A DNA stretch of 62,225 nt from Glo-17 sp964549735 (GTDB lineage: Bacteria > Krumholzibacteriota > Krumholzibacteriia > LZORAL124-64-63): NCBI GenBank assembly GCA_964549735.1, contig CAZJWO010000004.1:1-62225 (forward strand), written 5' to 3'. Both the position numbers and the translations under genes were made by a program. This document shows, in pieces, positions 8,914 to 17,124 of this stretch. The notes under the pieces were generated by a model. That model ran no database searches, was not told the DNA's origin, and saw nothing but the letters and a program-made list of their open reading frames with translations. Within the stretch, counting starts at the first letter, position 1. Each line of letters opens with the position of its first letter.

Positions 8914-9633
8914 ATGCCGGAGCACCTTGCAAACCACGACCAGGGCGGCGAGGTCGCCGGCGACGCGCTGCGGCTGATCGATGAGGTCTTGCGCCCGGTC
9001 GACGAAGCGCCGCGCCAGGCCGACGACGCGTCGCGCCTGGTCGACGCAGTCCTGCGCCCCGCTGCGGCGCCGCCGCCCCGCGCCGAGGCTCCCGGGCGCC
9101 GCCTGCAGGTCGGGCCAGACAACCCCTCGGCCGCCGACGCCGGCCTGCGCGAGGCGAACCGGCTGCTCGAGCAGCAGGATTACGACAAGGCCGAACCGAT
9201 CCTGATCCGCCTGGTGAAGGAGCGGCCGCGCGATCCCGAGCCGCTGGCGAGCCTCGCCGTCTGCGTCGCGGCGGGACGTGGCCAGTTCGCCACCGCCACC
9301 AAGCTGGCCGACCGTGCCCGCAAGCTCGCGCCGGGGCGCGGCTGCGGGTGGTTCGCCCTGGGCTACGTGCACCTGCTCGGTTCGCGCATCGCCGAAGGCT
9401 ACCGCTTCCTCGAAGAAGGACGCCGCCGCGATCCCCAGGATCCCCGCCTGCGCTGGGGGCTGCAGGACTGGGAAGAGCGCCGCCTCGGCGCCGGCCCCGT
9501 GGCCCCCCGCCGCGGTCCGGCGGCGCGGCTGGCGACCGTCGCCCGCGAGGTGGTCGCCGACCGCCGCGTCGTCCTGGCCGGCGGACTCTATGTGCTCTAT
9601 CGCGCGGCTTTCCTCTATGCGCAGCTCGGGTGA
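8914..9633 (+). CDS. TPR-containing protein, C-terminal hydrophobic segment
   Basis: 239 residues. The N-terminal ~45 residues are a low-complexity acidic/proline repeat (LIDEVLRPVDEAPRQADDAS followed by a near-copy LVDAVLRP). Residues ~70-190 contain TPR-like helices (LREANRLLEQQDYDKAEPIL; a WFALGYVHLLGSRIAEGYRFL region). A C-terminal hydrophobic stretch, VVLAGGLYVLYRAAFLYAQ, could be a single tail anchor. No enzyme motif is seen. It lies 89 bp upstream of the SIMPL gene and may be transcribed with it. Probably a membrane-tethered scaffolding protein. Confidence 0.65.
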   Translation: MPEHLANHDQGGEVAGDALRLIDEVLRPVDEAPRQADDASRLVDAVLRPAAAPPPRAEAPGRRLQVGPDNPSAADAGLREANRLLEQQDYDKAEPILIRLVKERPRDPEPLASLAVCVAAGRGQFATATKLADRARKLAPGRGCGWFALGYVHLLGSRIAEGYRFLEEGRRRDPQDPRLRWGLQDWEERRLGAGPVAPRRGPAARLATVAREVVADRRVVLAGGLYVLYRAAFLYAQLG

Positions 9634-9722
9634 ACCGGTCGCGGTTCCAGTTGCCAAGGCGGGCGAACGGCGCGATGATCGGCCCCCGGTCGCGATCCCC
9701 GCGGCCGGCAAGGAGTGCGATC

Positions 9723-10445
9723 ATGCGCAACAACGTCCCGGCGGCCCTGATCCTGGGCCTGTGCTTCGTGCTCGGCGTGGCGATCGCCGCGCAGACCTGG
9801 CGCGGCAACATCAAGGCGGCGCAGACGCTCAAGGTCACGGGATCGGCGAAGCTCGACCTGATCTCGGACCTGGGCCTGCTGCGTTTCTGGTTGCAAGGCC
9901 AGGGCGCGACCGCCGAGGCGGCGTGGCAGGATCTGCAGCGCCAGCGCCCGCTGGTCACGGATTTCCTAGCAGCCCGCGGGGTCGCGGCCGCGAATCTGGA
10001 GACCTTTCCCGCCAGCGCCTGGGCGCTCGACGAGCACGACGAGCGCGGCAACCGCACCGGCCGCGTGCTGCAGTATCAGACCGACCAGGGCTTCCTGATC
10101 GAGCACCGCGACGTGCAGCTCGTCAAGCAGCTCTCGCTCGACCTCGCGGCCCTGGTGACCGAGGGCGTCAACGTGCGCACCAGCATGCCCGAGTACCTGT
10201 ACACCGATCTCGCCACGGTCAAGGAAGAGGTGCAGGCCCTGGCCGCCGAGGACGCGATGCGCCGCGCCGGCAAGGTCGCCGCGGCGGCCGGCGCCCGCCT
10301 CGGTCCGATCCGCGACGCGCGCATGGGGGTGCTGCAGGTCACGCCGCGCCACAGCACGCAGGTCAGCGACTACGGCATCAACGACAACTCGTCGATCGAG
10401 AAGCAGATCACGGCCGTCGTGCACGCCAGCTTCGCGATCCGGTGA
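9723..10445 (+). CDS. SIMPL-domain (DUF541) exported protein
   Basis: 240 residues. The start at 9723 has AAGGAG 8 nt upstream. The N-terminus is a signal anchor (NVPAALILGLCFVLGVAIAA). The SIMPL/DUF541 fold is recognised from the KVTGSAKLDLISDLGLLRFW first strand, the LIEHRDVQLVKQLSLDLAAL middle region, the EDAMRRAGKVAAAAGARLG helix, and the DNSSIEKQITAVVHASF last strand. Family members are periplasmic or membrane-bound proteins of uncertain function. The gene converges on the DUF5916 gene 43 bp away. Confidence 0.85.
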   Translation: MRNNVPAALILGLCFVLGVAIAAQTWRGNIKAAQTLKVTGSAKLDLISDLGLLRFWLQGQGATAEAAWQDLQRQRPLVTDFLAARGVAAANLETFPASAWALDEHDERGNRTGRVLQYQTDQGFLIEHRDVQLVKQLSLDLAALVTEGVNVRTSMPEYLYTDLATVKEEVQALAAEDAMRRAGKVAAAAGARLGPIRDARMGVLQVTPRHSTQVSDYGINDNSSIEKQITAVVHASFAIR

Positions 10446-10488
10446 GCCGGCAGCCGCGCGCAGCGGCACCGTCGTCGCCGACGCCGCC

Positions 10489-13155
10489 TCAGAGCGAGAA
10501 CCAGTAGTTCAGCTTGACGAGCACGGTGTTGCGCGGCTCCTGGTCGAACCAGAGTCCGGGGCGCAGCGACGCGTCGAACCCGGCGGGGTCGTCCTGGCCG
10601 TTGCGGCGGTCGAAGCTCTGCCGCCCGTGCGACCAGACCACGAAGAGCGTCGAGCCCGGCCGGTACTCCCAGCGGTAGACCAGGTTCAGGTTGACCGCGG
10701 CGTAGGTGAAGTCGAAGGCGGCGGCGTCGAGGTCGTACGGGCGCAGATCCAGGCTGGCGGGGCGCGCGAGATAGCGCGGGTCCGTGTAGCGGCCCGCCGT
10801 CAAATACGGCTGCAGGTAGAGTTCGAGCGAGCGGTCGCGGTCGTGCAGCCAGGCGGCGCGCAGCGTCGTGTCGAAGGTCTGCTGGTCGAGGCGGCCGAAG
10901 ACGTAGGCGACGCCGTCGATGCCGACGGCGCTGTCGGCGCGGTTGGCCAGCCACTGGGCATCCTCGTGGCGATCGGCGATGCCGGCGGCCAGGCGCAGGA
11001 TCAGGTGGCGGCCGGCGTTCCAGCGCACGGAGTAGTTCGCTTCCCAGAGGCGGCCGTCGAGTTCGTCGCGCGCCGCGCCCGCAACCAGCGCGTGCACGAC
11101 GTCGCGCCGCCAGTCGGTCTGCACGCGCGCCTGCAGCCAGGTGTACGAAGCGGCCTCCATGAGCGGACCGGACCGGCCCGCGAAGTGCCGCGTATTGTAC
11201 TTCGACATGCCGCCAAGGCCCATTTCGACCGCCAAATTCACCTCCCAGAAGCCGTGCGTCTGGTTGTAGCTGTCGAGATAGAGGAAGCTGGCGCGGGGAA
11301 AGCCGCGGCCGTGCCGCCAGACCTCGCGGCCGTCGGCGGCGCGCCGCGCGTTCTCGCCGTAGTGCCAGCTGCGGTAGACCTGCAGATACTGGTACGACGT
11401 CTTGAAGAGGCTGCGGTCGCCGTCGGCGTCGTAGCGGTACTGCACCCAGGCGCGCGCCGCGATCTCGTCGTTGGCCTGCAAGAAGCCGATGTCGTTGGGA
11501 TCGAAGCGGTCGCTCTCCCAGGAGCCCTGCAGCGCCGCGCGCAGCTTGCCGGCCTTCTTGCGCAGGTTCAGGGTGCCGGCCGTGCCGTAGATGCGGTCGT
11601 GCGGGAGCGTGGGGTCGGCGGCGATCGGGTGCGGATCGAGGACCGTGCCCACCGCGCTGCCGTCGACGCCCCAGGCCTTGTCCCGCAGATTGAACTCCCA
11701 GTCGAGGCCGCCGCTGTACGCGTCGCGGTGGTCGCGGTGGCGCCGTGGATCGAGGCGGCCGGCGTCCTGGCGCCAGACGCCGGTGCCCATCAGGCCCACG
11801 CGGTGATTGCCGCCGGCGAGGTCGCGCGCCAGGCGCACGGCGGCGTAGCCGGTCTCGCGCTCGCCGCGCCGCAGGGGGTTGTGGACCTGTTCGGGGTCGG
11901 TCACGTCGGTGAACGCGCCGAGCGCGGCCACGGTCCAGCGGCCATCGAGCTTGCCGGTCAGCTTGCCCGCGGCGCGGATGCGGCTGCCCTCCTCGCCGGT
12001 GCCGATGCGCCGCGAGTAGAAGAGGTTGAAGGCCGGGTGGCTGAAGAAGCGCGCCCCCTCGACGAAGAACGGGCGCTTCTCCTGGTAGAAGGTCTCGAAG
12101 GGCGAGAGATTCAACAGCGCGGGGTCGGCCTCGACCTGGCCGAAGTCGGGCTGGAACGTGGCCTGCGCGGTGAGCGCGCCGTTGAGGTTGTATTTCAGGT
12201 CGGCGCCCCAGTTGAGGTAGCGGGTCAGGCGCTCGCTGTCCTGCGCGGGGTCGGCCTCGTCGACCAGGCCGCCCGCGACGTAGGGCAGGATCTCCAGTGC
12301 CCGCCGGCTGGTGATCCCGTCGAGGCCGGCGAGGGTGCCCCAGCGGCTGACGAAGCCCGACTCGGTGCGGTCCCAGGTGGCCCAGCCGGTGTCCTCGCCG
12401 CGGCCGTGCAACCAGCGGTAGACCTGCAGGCCCCAGACCATCGCCGGCGCCGGCCTGAAGCGCAGGGCCTGCAGCGGGATGCGCACCTCGACGAACCAAC
12501 CGCGGTCGTCCTCGGCGGTGGCGGCCTGCCAGACGGCGTCCCAGTCGGTGTCGCGGTTGCCGTCGTCGAACATGTAGGCGTCGACCTTCACGCCCTCGAT
12601 GTTGACGCGGAAGTTGTAGCCGGTCAGGCGATCGAGGTAGGGGTCGAGGTAGATGCTCACGAGGTCGCTGCTCTCGATCGTGTCGCGGCGCGAAAGCCGG
12701 CGCGCGACGCGCGACATGTCGTCTTCCCAGCACGCGACGGCGAAGTAGAGAGCGTGGTCGTCGTAGGCCACCTTGAAGACGGTCGGCACGGAAGCCGGCG
12801 CGCGCCGCTGCGGATCGTGCTGCAGGAAGCCGAAGGCCGCCTCGGCGCGCGCCCAGACGGGATCGTCGAGGTGGCCGTCGAGCGCGATCGTCTCGCCGGG
12901 CCGCAAACGCGCGGCGCTGACCTGCGGCCGGTCGGACCGGCGGCCGTCGGCGCGGTCGGGGTACAGTACGCCGCTGCCGTCGGGGGCGAAGTGGGCCAGG
13001 GCGGCGGCACTCGGCGCCGGGATGGCGGGGGCGTCTGCGGCGGCGGCGAGGCTGGCGGCGGCTCCGTCCGCGGCGGACGTACCGGCGGCGGCCGGCAGCG
13101 ACGCCGGCAGGATCAGCAGAGCGAGCGCTAGAGCGGCGAGCGAATGGCGCGTCAT
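10489..13155 (-). CDS. DUF5916 outer-membrane protein with N-terminal CBM9-like domain
   Basis: 888 residues. The ATG at 13155 precedes a clear signal peptide (RHSLAALALALLILPASLPAAAG). Residues ~80-260 form a carbohydrate-binding-like sandwich (LDGHLDDPVWARAEAAFGF; YDDHALYFAVACWEDD). The region beginning ILPYVAGGLVDEADPA and the remaining ~580 residues show alternating amphipathic strands, with NLSPFETFYQEKRPFFVEGA, the signature stretch of DUF5916. The C-terminus ends in a strand YWFSL, as in outer-membrane barrels. It is likely an outer-membrane sensor or porin-like protein of unknown substrate. A possible promoter lies ~80 nt upstream. Confidence 0.85.
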   Translation of the reverse strand: MTRHSLAALALALLILPASLPAAAGTSAADGAAASLAAAADAPAIPAPSAAALAHFAPDGSGVLYPDRADGRRSDRPQVSAARLRPGETIALDGHLDDPVWARAEAAFGFLQHDPQRRAPASVPTVFKVAYDDHALYFAVACWEDDMSRVARRLSRRDTIESSDLVSIYLDPYLDRLTGYNFRVNIEGVKVDAYMFDDGNRDTDWDAVWQAATAEDDRGWFVEVRIPLQALRFRPAPAMVWGLQVYRWLHGRGEDTGWATWDRTESGFVSRWGTLAGLDGITSRRALEILPYVAGGLVDEADPAQDSERLTRYLNWGADLKYNLNGALTAQATFQPDFGQVEADPALLNLSPFETFYQEKRPFFVEGARFFSHPAFNLFYSRRIGTGEEGSRIRAAGKLTGKLDGRWTVAALGAFTDVTDPEQVHNPLRRGERETGYAAVRLARDLAGGNHRVGLMGTGVWRQDAGRLDPRRHRDHRDAYSGGLDWEFNLRDKAWGVDGSAVGTVLDPHPIAADPTLPHDRIYGTAGTLNLRKKAGKLRAALQGSWESDRFDPNDIGFLQANDEIAARAWVQYRYDADGDRSLFKTSYQYLQVYRSWHYGENARRAADGREVWRHGRGFPRASFLYLDSYNQTHGFWEVNLAVEMGLGGMSKYNTRHFAGRSGPLMEAASYTWLQARVQTDWRRDVVHALVAGAARDELDGRLWEANYSVRWNAGRHLILRLAAGIADRHEDAQWLANRADSAVGIDGVAYVFGRLDQQTFDTTLRAAWLHDRDRSLELYLQPYLTAGRYTDPRYLARPASLDLRPYDLDAAAFDFTYAAVNLNLVYRWEYRPGSTLFVVWSHGRQSFDRRNGQDDPAGFDASLRPGLWFDQEPRNTVLVKLNYWFSL

Positions 13156-13236
13156 GCGGCAGTCGACCTCACGGGATGCGGTGCGCCCCGGCCTCCGCGG
13201 AGGTCCGCGTCCGCACGATGGCAGGCGATGGAGGCA

Positions 13237-13267
13237 TAAATACGCGCCGGGTCGCCGGCGGTTGCAA
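13237..13267 (-). promoter_or_regulatory. Candidate promoter for the DUF5916 gene
   Basis: On the minus strand TTGCAA (13262-13267) is followed after 19 nt by TATTTA (13237-13242), about 80 nt before the ATG. The spacer is longer than ideal and the -10 is imperfect; it is the only AT-rich patch in the region. Confidence 0.3.
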
Positions 13268-13309
13268 GAGCGATCGGTTATCGCGCGCGTCCGGTCGCCT
13301 CGCCGACCG

Positions 13310-13426
13310 CCGGCGGAGAACCTGCCGGCGATCGCCGAGGCTCTGGCCGCGGGCGGCAATCCGGCTGTCACCATCCGCCAGTTCGACGGCCTGAACCGCC
13401 TCATCCAGACCGCGACGACCGGTTCT
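13310..13426 (+). pseudogene. Decayed C-terminal fragment of an alpha/beta hydrolase
   Basis: The plus strand encodes PAENLPAIAEALAAGGNP, then VTIRQFDGLNRLIQTATTGS, in one frame with no start codon of its own. This closely resembles the C-terminal region of bacterial alpha/beta hydrolases of the 'ENLPAI...GGN...GLNHLFQTA.TGSP' type. The catalytic His of GLNH has become Arg (GLNR), and homology stops at about 13426. I read it as a gene remnant, not an expressed protein. The family identification is from memory of the motif. Confidence 0.5.
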
Positions 13427-13580
13427 GAGCGCCCATGGCGACCGCAGCGGCTCGCGCGTCGATCTTCCCTTAGGTTGTACGTCCATCGCCGCCGCGCCGG
13501 CCGCCACGCCGTCCGGCGCGGGCGGGCAGGTGCCGGCGCCGGCCGGTCGCACGAATGGGAGAACCCGGGAGCAGCCGCAG

Positions 13581-14246
13581 ATGACCGCCACGCACCACGA
13601 TCCGGTCCTGGTGACCGACTTCGACGGCACGCTCACGCAGCGCGACTTCTACGAGCTGGTGCGCGAGCGCCTGCTGCCGCCCGCGACGCCGGATCATTGG
13701 GCGGCCTACCGGCGCGGCGAGCTCAGCCACTTCGACGCGCTGCAGGCGTTCTTCGCCGCCGCCCGGCCCGATGAGCAGGCTTTGGCGGCGATCATCGACG
13801 ACATGGTCCTCGAGCCGCGCCTCGCCGAAGCGTTGGCGCTGTTGGAGGCCGCCGGCTGGACGGTCGTCGTCGTCTCCAACGGCTGCCGCTGGTATATCGA
13901 CCAGTTGCTGGCGCGCGCCGGCGTCCGGCTCGAGGTGCACGCCAATCCCGGGCGCGTGGTCGACGGTCGCCTCGTCATGCAGCGGCCCGAGGGCACCCGC
14001 TTCCCCTCGCCGCAGACGGGGATCAGCAAGGCGGCGGTGGTGCAGTCGTTCCTGGCTGCCGGCCGCGCGACGGCGTTCGCGGGCGATGGTCCGCCCGACC
14101 TCGAGCCGGCGCTGCTGGTCGCGCCGGAGCGCCGCTTCGCACGCGGTCATCTCGCGGACGCCCTGGCCGCACGCGGCGAGACGTACCGGCCGTACGCACG
14201 CTGGCTCGACGTGGCGCAGGCCCTCGTCGCCGGAGGAACGTCATGA
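13581..14246 (+). CDS. HAD-superfamily phosphatase (MtnX/phosphoserine phosphatase-like)
   Basis: 221 residues. The ATG at 13581 has GGGAG 10 nt upstream and leads directly into HAD motif I, DFDGTLT. Motif II is VVVVSNGC (Ser/Asn), motif III Lys is in GISKAA, and motif IV is FAGDGPPDLEPAL. The C1 cap is helical, as in MtnX and SerB-like enzymes. It overlaps the next gene by 4 bp (ATGA), so the two are translationally coupled. This suggests the phosphatase acts on a phosphate ester connected with glycerol-1-phosphate, but the substrate cannot be read from the sequence. Confidence 0.85.
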   Translation: MTATHHDPVLVTDFDGTLTQRDFYELVRERLLPPATPDHWAAYRRGELSHFDALQAFFAAARPDEQALAAIIDDMVLEPRLAEALALLEAAGWTVVVVSNGCRWYIDQLLARAGVRLEVHANPGRVVDGRLVMQRPEGTRFPSPQTGISKAAVVQSFLAAGRATAFAGDGPPDLEPALLVAPERRFARGHLADALAARGETYRPYARWLDVAQALVAGGTS

Positions 14247-15295
14247 TCGGCGCGCGCGCCAGGGTCGGCATCCCCGCGTTCGTGCGCATCAAACCCGGCG
14301 CGCTCGACAGGCTGGGGATCTACGCCGCGCGTCACGCGCACCGCAAGCTGGCGTTGCTCGCGAGCGAGGGGCTGCCGCCGGCCCTGATGGGGCGCGCCGA
14401 GGCGGGGCTCGTGGCCGAGGGCGCGCAGCGCGTGGTCCACATCGAGGCCGTGGAGGCGAGCTTCGAAGCGGCCGCGCGGCTCCTGGCCAGCCTGCCTCGC
14501 GACCTGGACGCCGTGATCGGCCTCGGCGGCGGCCGCGCCCTGGACGTGGCCAAGTACGCCGCGTTCCTGGCCGGCAGGCCGTTGTACGCGGTGCCGACGT
14601 CGCTGTCGAACGACGGTTTCTGCTCGCCGCAGGCGAGCCTGACCCTCGAGGGCGCGCGGCGGTCCCTGCCGGCCGCGCTGCCGTTCGCGGTCGTGGTCGA
14701 CACCGAGGTGTGTCTGGGCGCGCCGTTGCCGCTGTGGCGGTCCGGCGTCGGCGACCTGGTGGCCAAGGTGACCGCGGTGCGCGACTGGAAGCTCGCCTAC
14801 CACGCGGTCGGCGAGCCGGTCGACGACTTCGCGGCCCTGCTCTCCGACGCGACGGTCTCGCAGTTCCTGGCCCGGCCCGTGCGCGACCTGGAGGGCCTGC
14901 GCCTGCTCGCCACGGCGCTGATGCTCAACGGGATCGCGATGGCCGTGTGCGGCTCCTCGCGCCCGGCGAGCGGTTCGGAGCACCTGATCTCCCACGCGCT
15001 CGACGCGATCTGCGCGCGCCCGCGGCTGCACGGCCTGCAGGTGGGCACGGCCGCCTACCTCGTGAGCCGCCTGCAGGGCGACACGACCGAGCGCATCGCC
15101 GGCGCGCTGGAGCGCACCGGCTTCTGGGACGGCATCCGCGCCGACCCGTTCCGGCGCGACGAATGGCTCGCGGCCGTGCGCCGAGCGCCGGCCGTCGACC
15201 CCGAGCGTTACACCGTGCTCTCCACGCGCGACTGCACGCCCGAGATCGCGGAGTCGATCGACCGCGACGAGAGGCTCGCCGGCTGCTTCGTGTGA
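14243..15295 (+). CDS. egsA: Glycerol-1-phosphate dehydrogenase (EgsA/AraM family)
   Basis: 350 residues, typical for the family. The NAD(P)-binding segment is IGLGGGRALDVAKYAAFLAG and the following PTSLSNDGFCSP stretch is characteristic of G1P dehydrogenases. The three metal ligands of the iron/zinc alcohol-dehydrogenase fold are present: Asp in SGVGDLVAK, His in SGSEHLISHA and His in RLHGLQVG. The enzyme makes sn-glycerol-1-phosphate from dihydroxyacetone phosphate, the first step of archaeal-type lipids. It is found in a minority of bacteria (Bacillus AraM; several FCB-group lineages). No geranylgeranylglyceryl-phosphate synthase is present in the window. It is coupled to the HAD phosphatase gene. 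Confidence 0.9.
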   Translation: MIGARARVGIPAFVRIKPGALDRLGIYAARHAHRKLALLASEGLPPALMGRAEAGLVAEGAQRVVHIEAVEASFEAAARLLASLPRDLDAVIGLGGGRALDVAKYAAFLAGRPLYAVPTSLSNDGFCSPQASLTLEGARRSLPAALPFAVVVDTEVCLGAPLPLWRSGVGDLVAKVTAVRDWKLAYHAVGEPVDDFAALLSDATVSQFLARPVRDLEGLRLLATALMLNGIAMAVCGSSRPASGSEHLISHALDAICARPRLHGLQVGTAAYLVSRLQGDTTERIAGALERTGFWDGIRADPFRRDEWLAAVRRAPAVDPERYTVLSTRDCTPEIAESIDRDERLAGCFV

Positions 15296-15367
15296 GCCGG
15301 CGGGCGGACCGGCGATTCCGCGCTTTGCTTCCGCCTATTCCCGTTGTTCCATGGGCGGAATGTCACG

Positions 15368-15925
15368 GTGGACCGAACCCGCAGGCCCGGTCGTGCGTCT
15401 CTGCTGCGTACGGCCGGCCCGACCGGCCCCGCCGCGCCCAAGCCCGTGCCGGCGCGCCGCGACCTGCCCACCAAGGTGCCGTTCCTGGCGGGATTCCTGT
15501 CCGGTATCTTTCCGGGCGTGGGGCAGCTCTACGTCGGCTACTACCAGCAGGGCATCGTCCTGGGCCTGCTGTTCGCCGCGGTCGTCACGATCCTGGCGAG
15601 CGGCAACGTCTCGCCGATGGAGCCGTTCCTGGGCATCAGCCTCGGCTTCATCTGGCTGTACGGCATCATCGACGCCAGCCGGCGCGCCCAGGCCGTCAAC
15701 CGCTACGTGGAGGGATTCGGCGAGGAGCCGCTGCCCGAGACCGCGGCCAGCCTGCGCGGCGGGTCGGTCTTCGGCGGCGCGGTCCTGGTCATCCTCGGCG
15801 TCATCATGCTGCTGCACACCCGCTTCGACATGGATCTGCAGTGGCTGGCCGACTGGTGGCCGGTGGTGCTGGTCGGCCTCGGCGCCTGGCTGATCTGGCA
15901 GGCGCGCAAAGACCGTAACTCCTAG
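15368..15925 (+). CDS. Small polytopic membrane protein (TM2/LiaF-like transmembrane region)
   Basis: 185 residues from the GTG at 15368; an in-frame TTG at 15344 is an alternative start and neither has a strong ribosome site. The N-terminal ~45 residues are basic and proline-rich. After that come hydrophobic segments FLAGFLSGIFPGVGQLYVGY (a TM2-domain-like G-x-G-Q-x-Y hairpin), IVLGLLFAAVVTILASG, ISLGFIWLYGIIDASR, and a C-terminal pair (FGGAVLVILGVIMLLHTR; VVLVGLGAWLIWQARK) like the DUF5668/LiaF membrane region. Probably a cell-envelope membrane protein of unknown function. Confidence 0.72.
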   Translation: MDRTRRPGRASLLRTAGPTGPAAPKPVPARRDLPTKVPFLAGFLSGIFPGVGQLYVGYYQQGIVLGLLFAAVVTILASGNVSPMEPFLGISLGFIWLYGIIDASRRAQAVNRYVEGFGEEPLPETAASLRGGSVFGGAVLVILGVIMLLHTRFDMDLQWLADWWPVVLVGLGAWLIWQARKDRNS

Positions 15926-15955
15926 CGCACCTTCGTGCTTTTCGCGCTCAACCCG

Positions 15956-16003
15956 GGCCCGACTCCTGCCGATGATGGTGGCAACCGGAGCAGGAGTCGG
16001 GCC
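15956..16003 (+). terminator. Long perfect hairpin after the membrane-protein gene
   Basis: GGCCCGACTCCTGC (15956-15969) and GCAGGAGTCGGGCC (15990-16003) form a perfect 14-bp stem with a 20-nt loop. It lies 31 bp after one stop and 51 bp before the next start. No T-run follows, so it may act as a Rho-independent-like block, an mRNA stabiliser or a protein site. Confidence 0.5.
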
Positions 16004-16053
16004 GCCGTCTCGGCAGGCCGCTCCCCGCTCGCGACAGGCGAAGGACAGCCGTC

Positions 16054-17124
16054 TTGGAAGCCAGGAAGCCGCGCGTCTTCATCGTCGATGACGAGAACCA
16101 GGATCTGCGGATCCACGTGGCGACGCTCAGGTCGCAGGGTTACGACATCATCACGGCGAGCAACGGCGAGGAAGCCCTGCTGCGCGTCGAGGCCGACGTG
16201 CCCGATCTGTTCCTGATCGCGGCCAAGATGAGAGCGATGGACGGGTTCACGCTCTGCGAGCGCCTCAAGGAAGACGCCCGCCTCATCAACGTGCCGGTCA
16301 TCTTCGTGACGGCCGACCCCTCGAGCGAGGACATCGACCGCGGCTACGCGGCCGGCGGCGTCGACTACATCAGCAAGCCTTGCCACCTGAGCGAATTCCT
16401 GGCGCGCGTGCGCGCCCACATCCGCCTGTATCAGCTCCTGCAGGAGGTCGCGCGCCTCGAGGACATCGCCATCGACGCGAACCCGCTGACCCACTTGCCG
16501 GGCAACAACACGATCATGACGGTCATCCAGGACGCCATCGACCGCAAGCTGGACATGACCGTGCTCTACGCGGATCTCGACAACTTCAAGGCCTACAACG
16601 ACTACTACGGATTCAGCGACGGCGACGACCTGCTGCTGTTCACGGCCGAGACGCTGCAGACCGCGATCCGCACCGTCTGCGGCGGCGACGCGTTCCTCGG
16701 CCACATCGGCGGCGACGACTTCGTGCTGATGGTCAAGTCCGAGCAGGTGCAGGACCTAGCCGCCGAGATCATCGAGCAGTTCGACGCCGGCGCGCCGGCC
16801 TTCTACCGCGACGAGGACGCCAAGCGGGGCTATATCGAGACCAAGGACCGCGCCGAGAGGGTCGTCCGCTATCCGCTGGCGAGCCTGAGCATGGGCGGCG
16901 TGCGGCTCTACGCCCATAGCTTCCAGCGCTATCTCGAGGTGGCCAGCGTCTGCGCCGAGGTCAAGCACATGGCCAAGGCCATTGCGGGCAGCAACCTCTT
17001 CATGGATCGGCGCGGCGAGCATTGCGCCGGCCAGCCCGCGGCCGGAGCCGGCGACGCGGAGGCGTCGGACGGCGATGCCGTGGGCGCCGCGTCAGGTCCG
17101 GCCGGCGGTCGGACCGAGAACTGA
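16054..17124 (+). CDS. Pseudo-receiver plus GGDEF-family (GGDDF) signalling protein
   Basis: 356 residues from a TTG start with AAGGA 9 nt upstream; no ATG fits as well. Residues 1-~120 form a CheY-like receiver (VFIVDDENQDLR; VTADPSSED; SKPCHLSEF with the conserved Lys). The expected phosphoacceptor Asp is replaced: the stretch reads LIAAKMRAMDG where LLDxxMPxMDG is usual. Residues ~145-310 are a GGDEF-fold domain (LYADLDNFKAYNDYYGFSDGD) whose signature is GGDDF instead of GG[DE]EF. A long insertion follows it. Diguanylate cyclase activity is uncertain. The C-terminal tail is low complexity. The 3' end overlaps the convergent Mur ligase gene by 33 bp. Confidence 0.85.
   Translation: MEARKPRVFIVDDENQDLRIHVATLRSQGYDIITASNGEEALLRVEADVPDLFLIAAKMRAMDGFTLCERLKEDARLINVPVIFVTADPSSEDIDRGYAAGGVDYISKPCHLSEFLARVRAHIRLYQLLQEVARLEDIAIDANPLTHLPGNNTIMTVIQDAIDRKLDMTVLYADLDNFKAYNDYYGFSDGDDLLLFTAETLQTAIRTVCGGDAFLGHIGGDDFVLMVKSEQVQDLAAEIIEQFDAGAPAFYRDEDAKRGYIETKDRAERVVRYPLASLSMGGVRLYAHSFQRYLEVASVCAEVKHMAKAIAGSNLFMDRRGEHCAGQPAAGAGDAEASDGDAVGAASGPAGGRTEN

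Larger units (their letters stand above)
13156..13580. other. 425-bp divergent intergenic region between DUF5916 and HAD genes
   Basis: The region holds a weak minus-strand promoter candidate (13237-13267) near the DUF5916 gene and a decayed alpha/beta-hydrolase remnant on the plus strand (13310-13426). Nothing was recognised in 13427-13580 apart from the GGGAG ribosome site of the HAD gene. Confidence 0.6.

Noticed and set aside
10627..13131. 834-residue plus-strand frame
   Set aside because: Antisense of the DUF5916 gene; no domain and biased composition.
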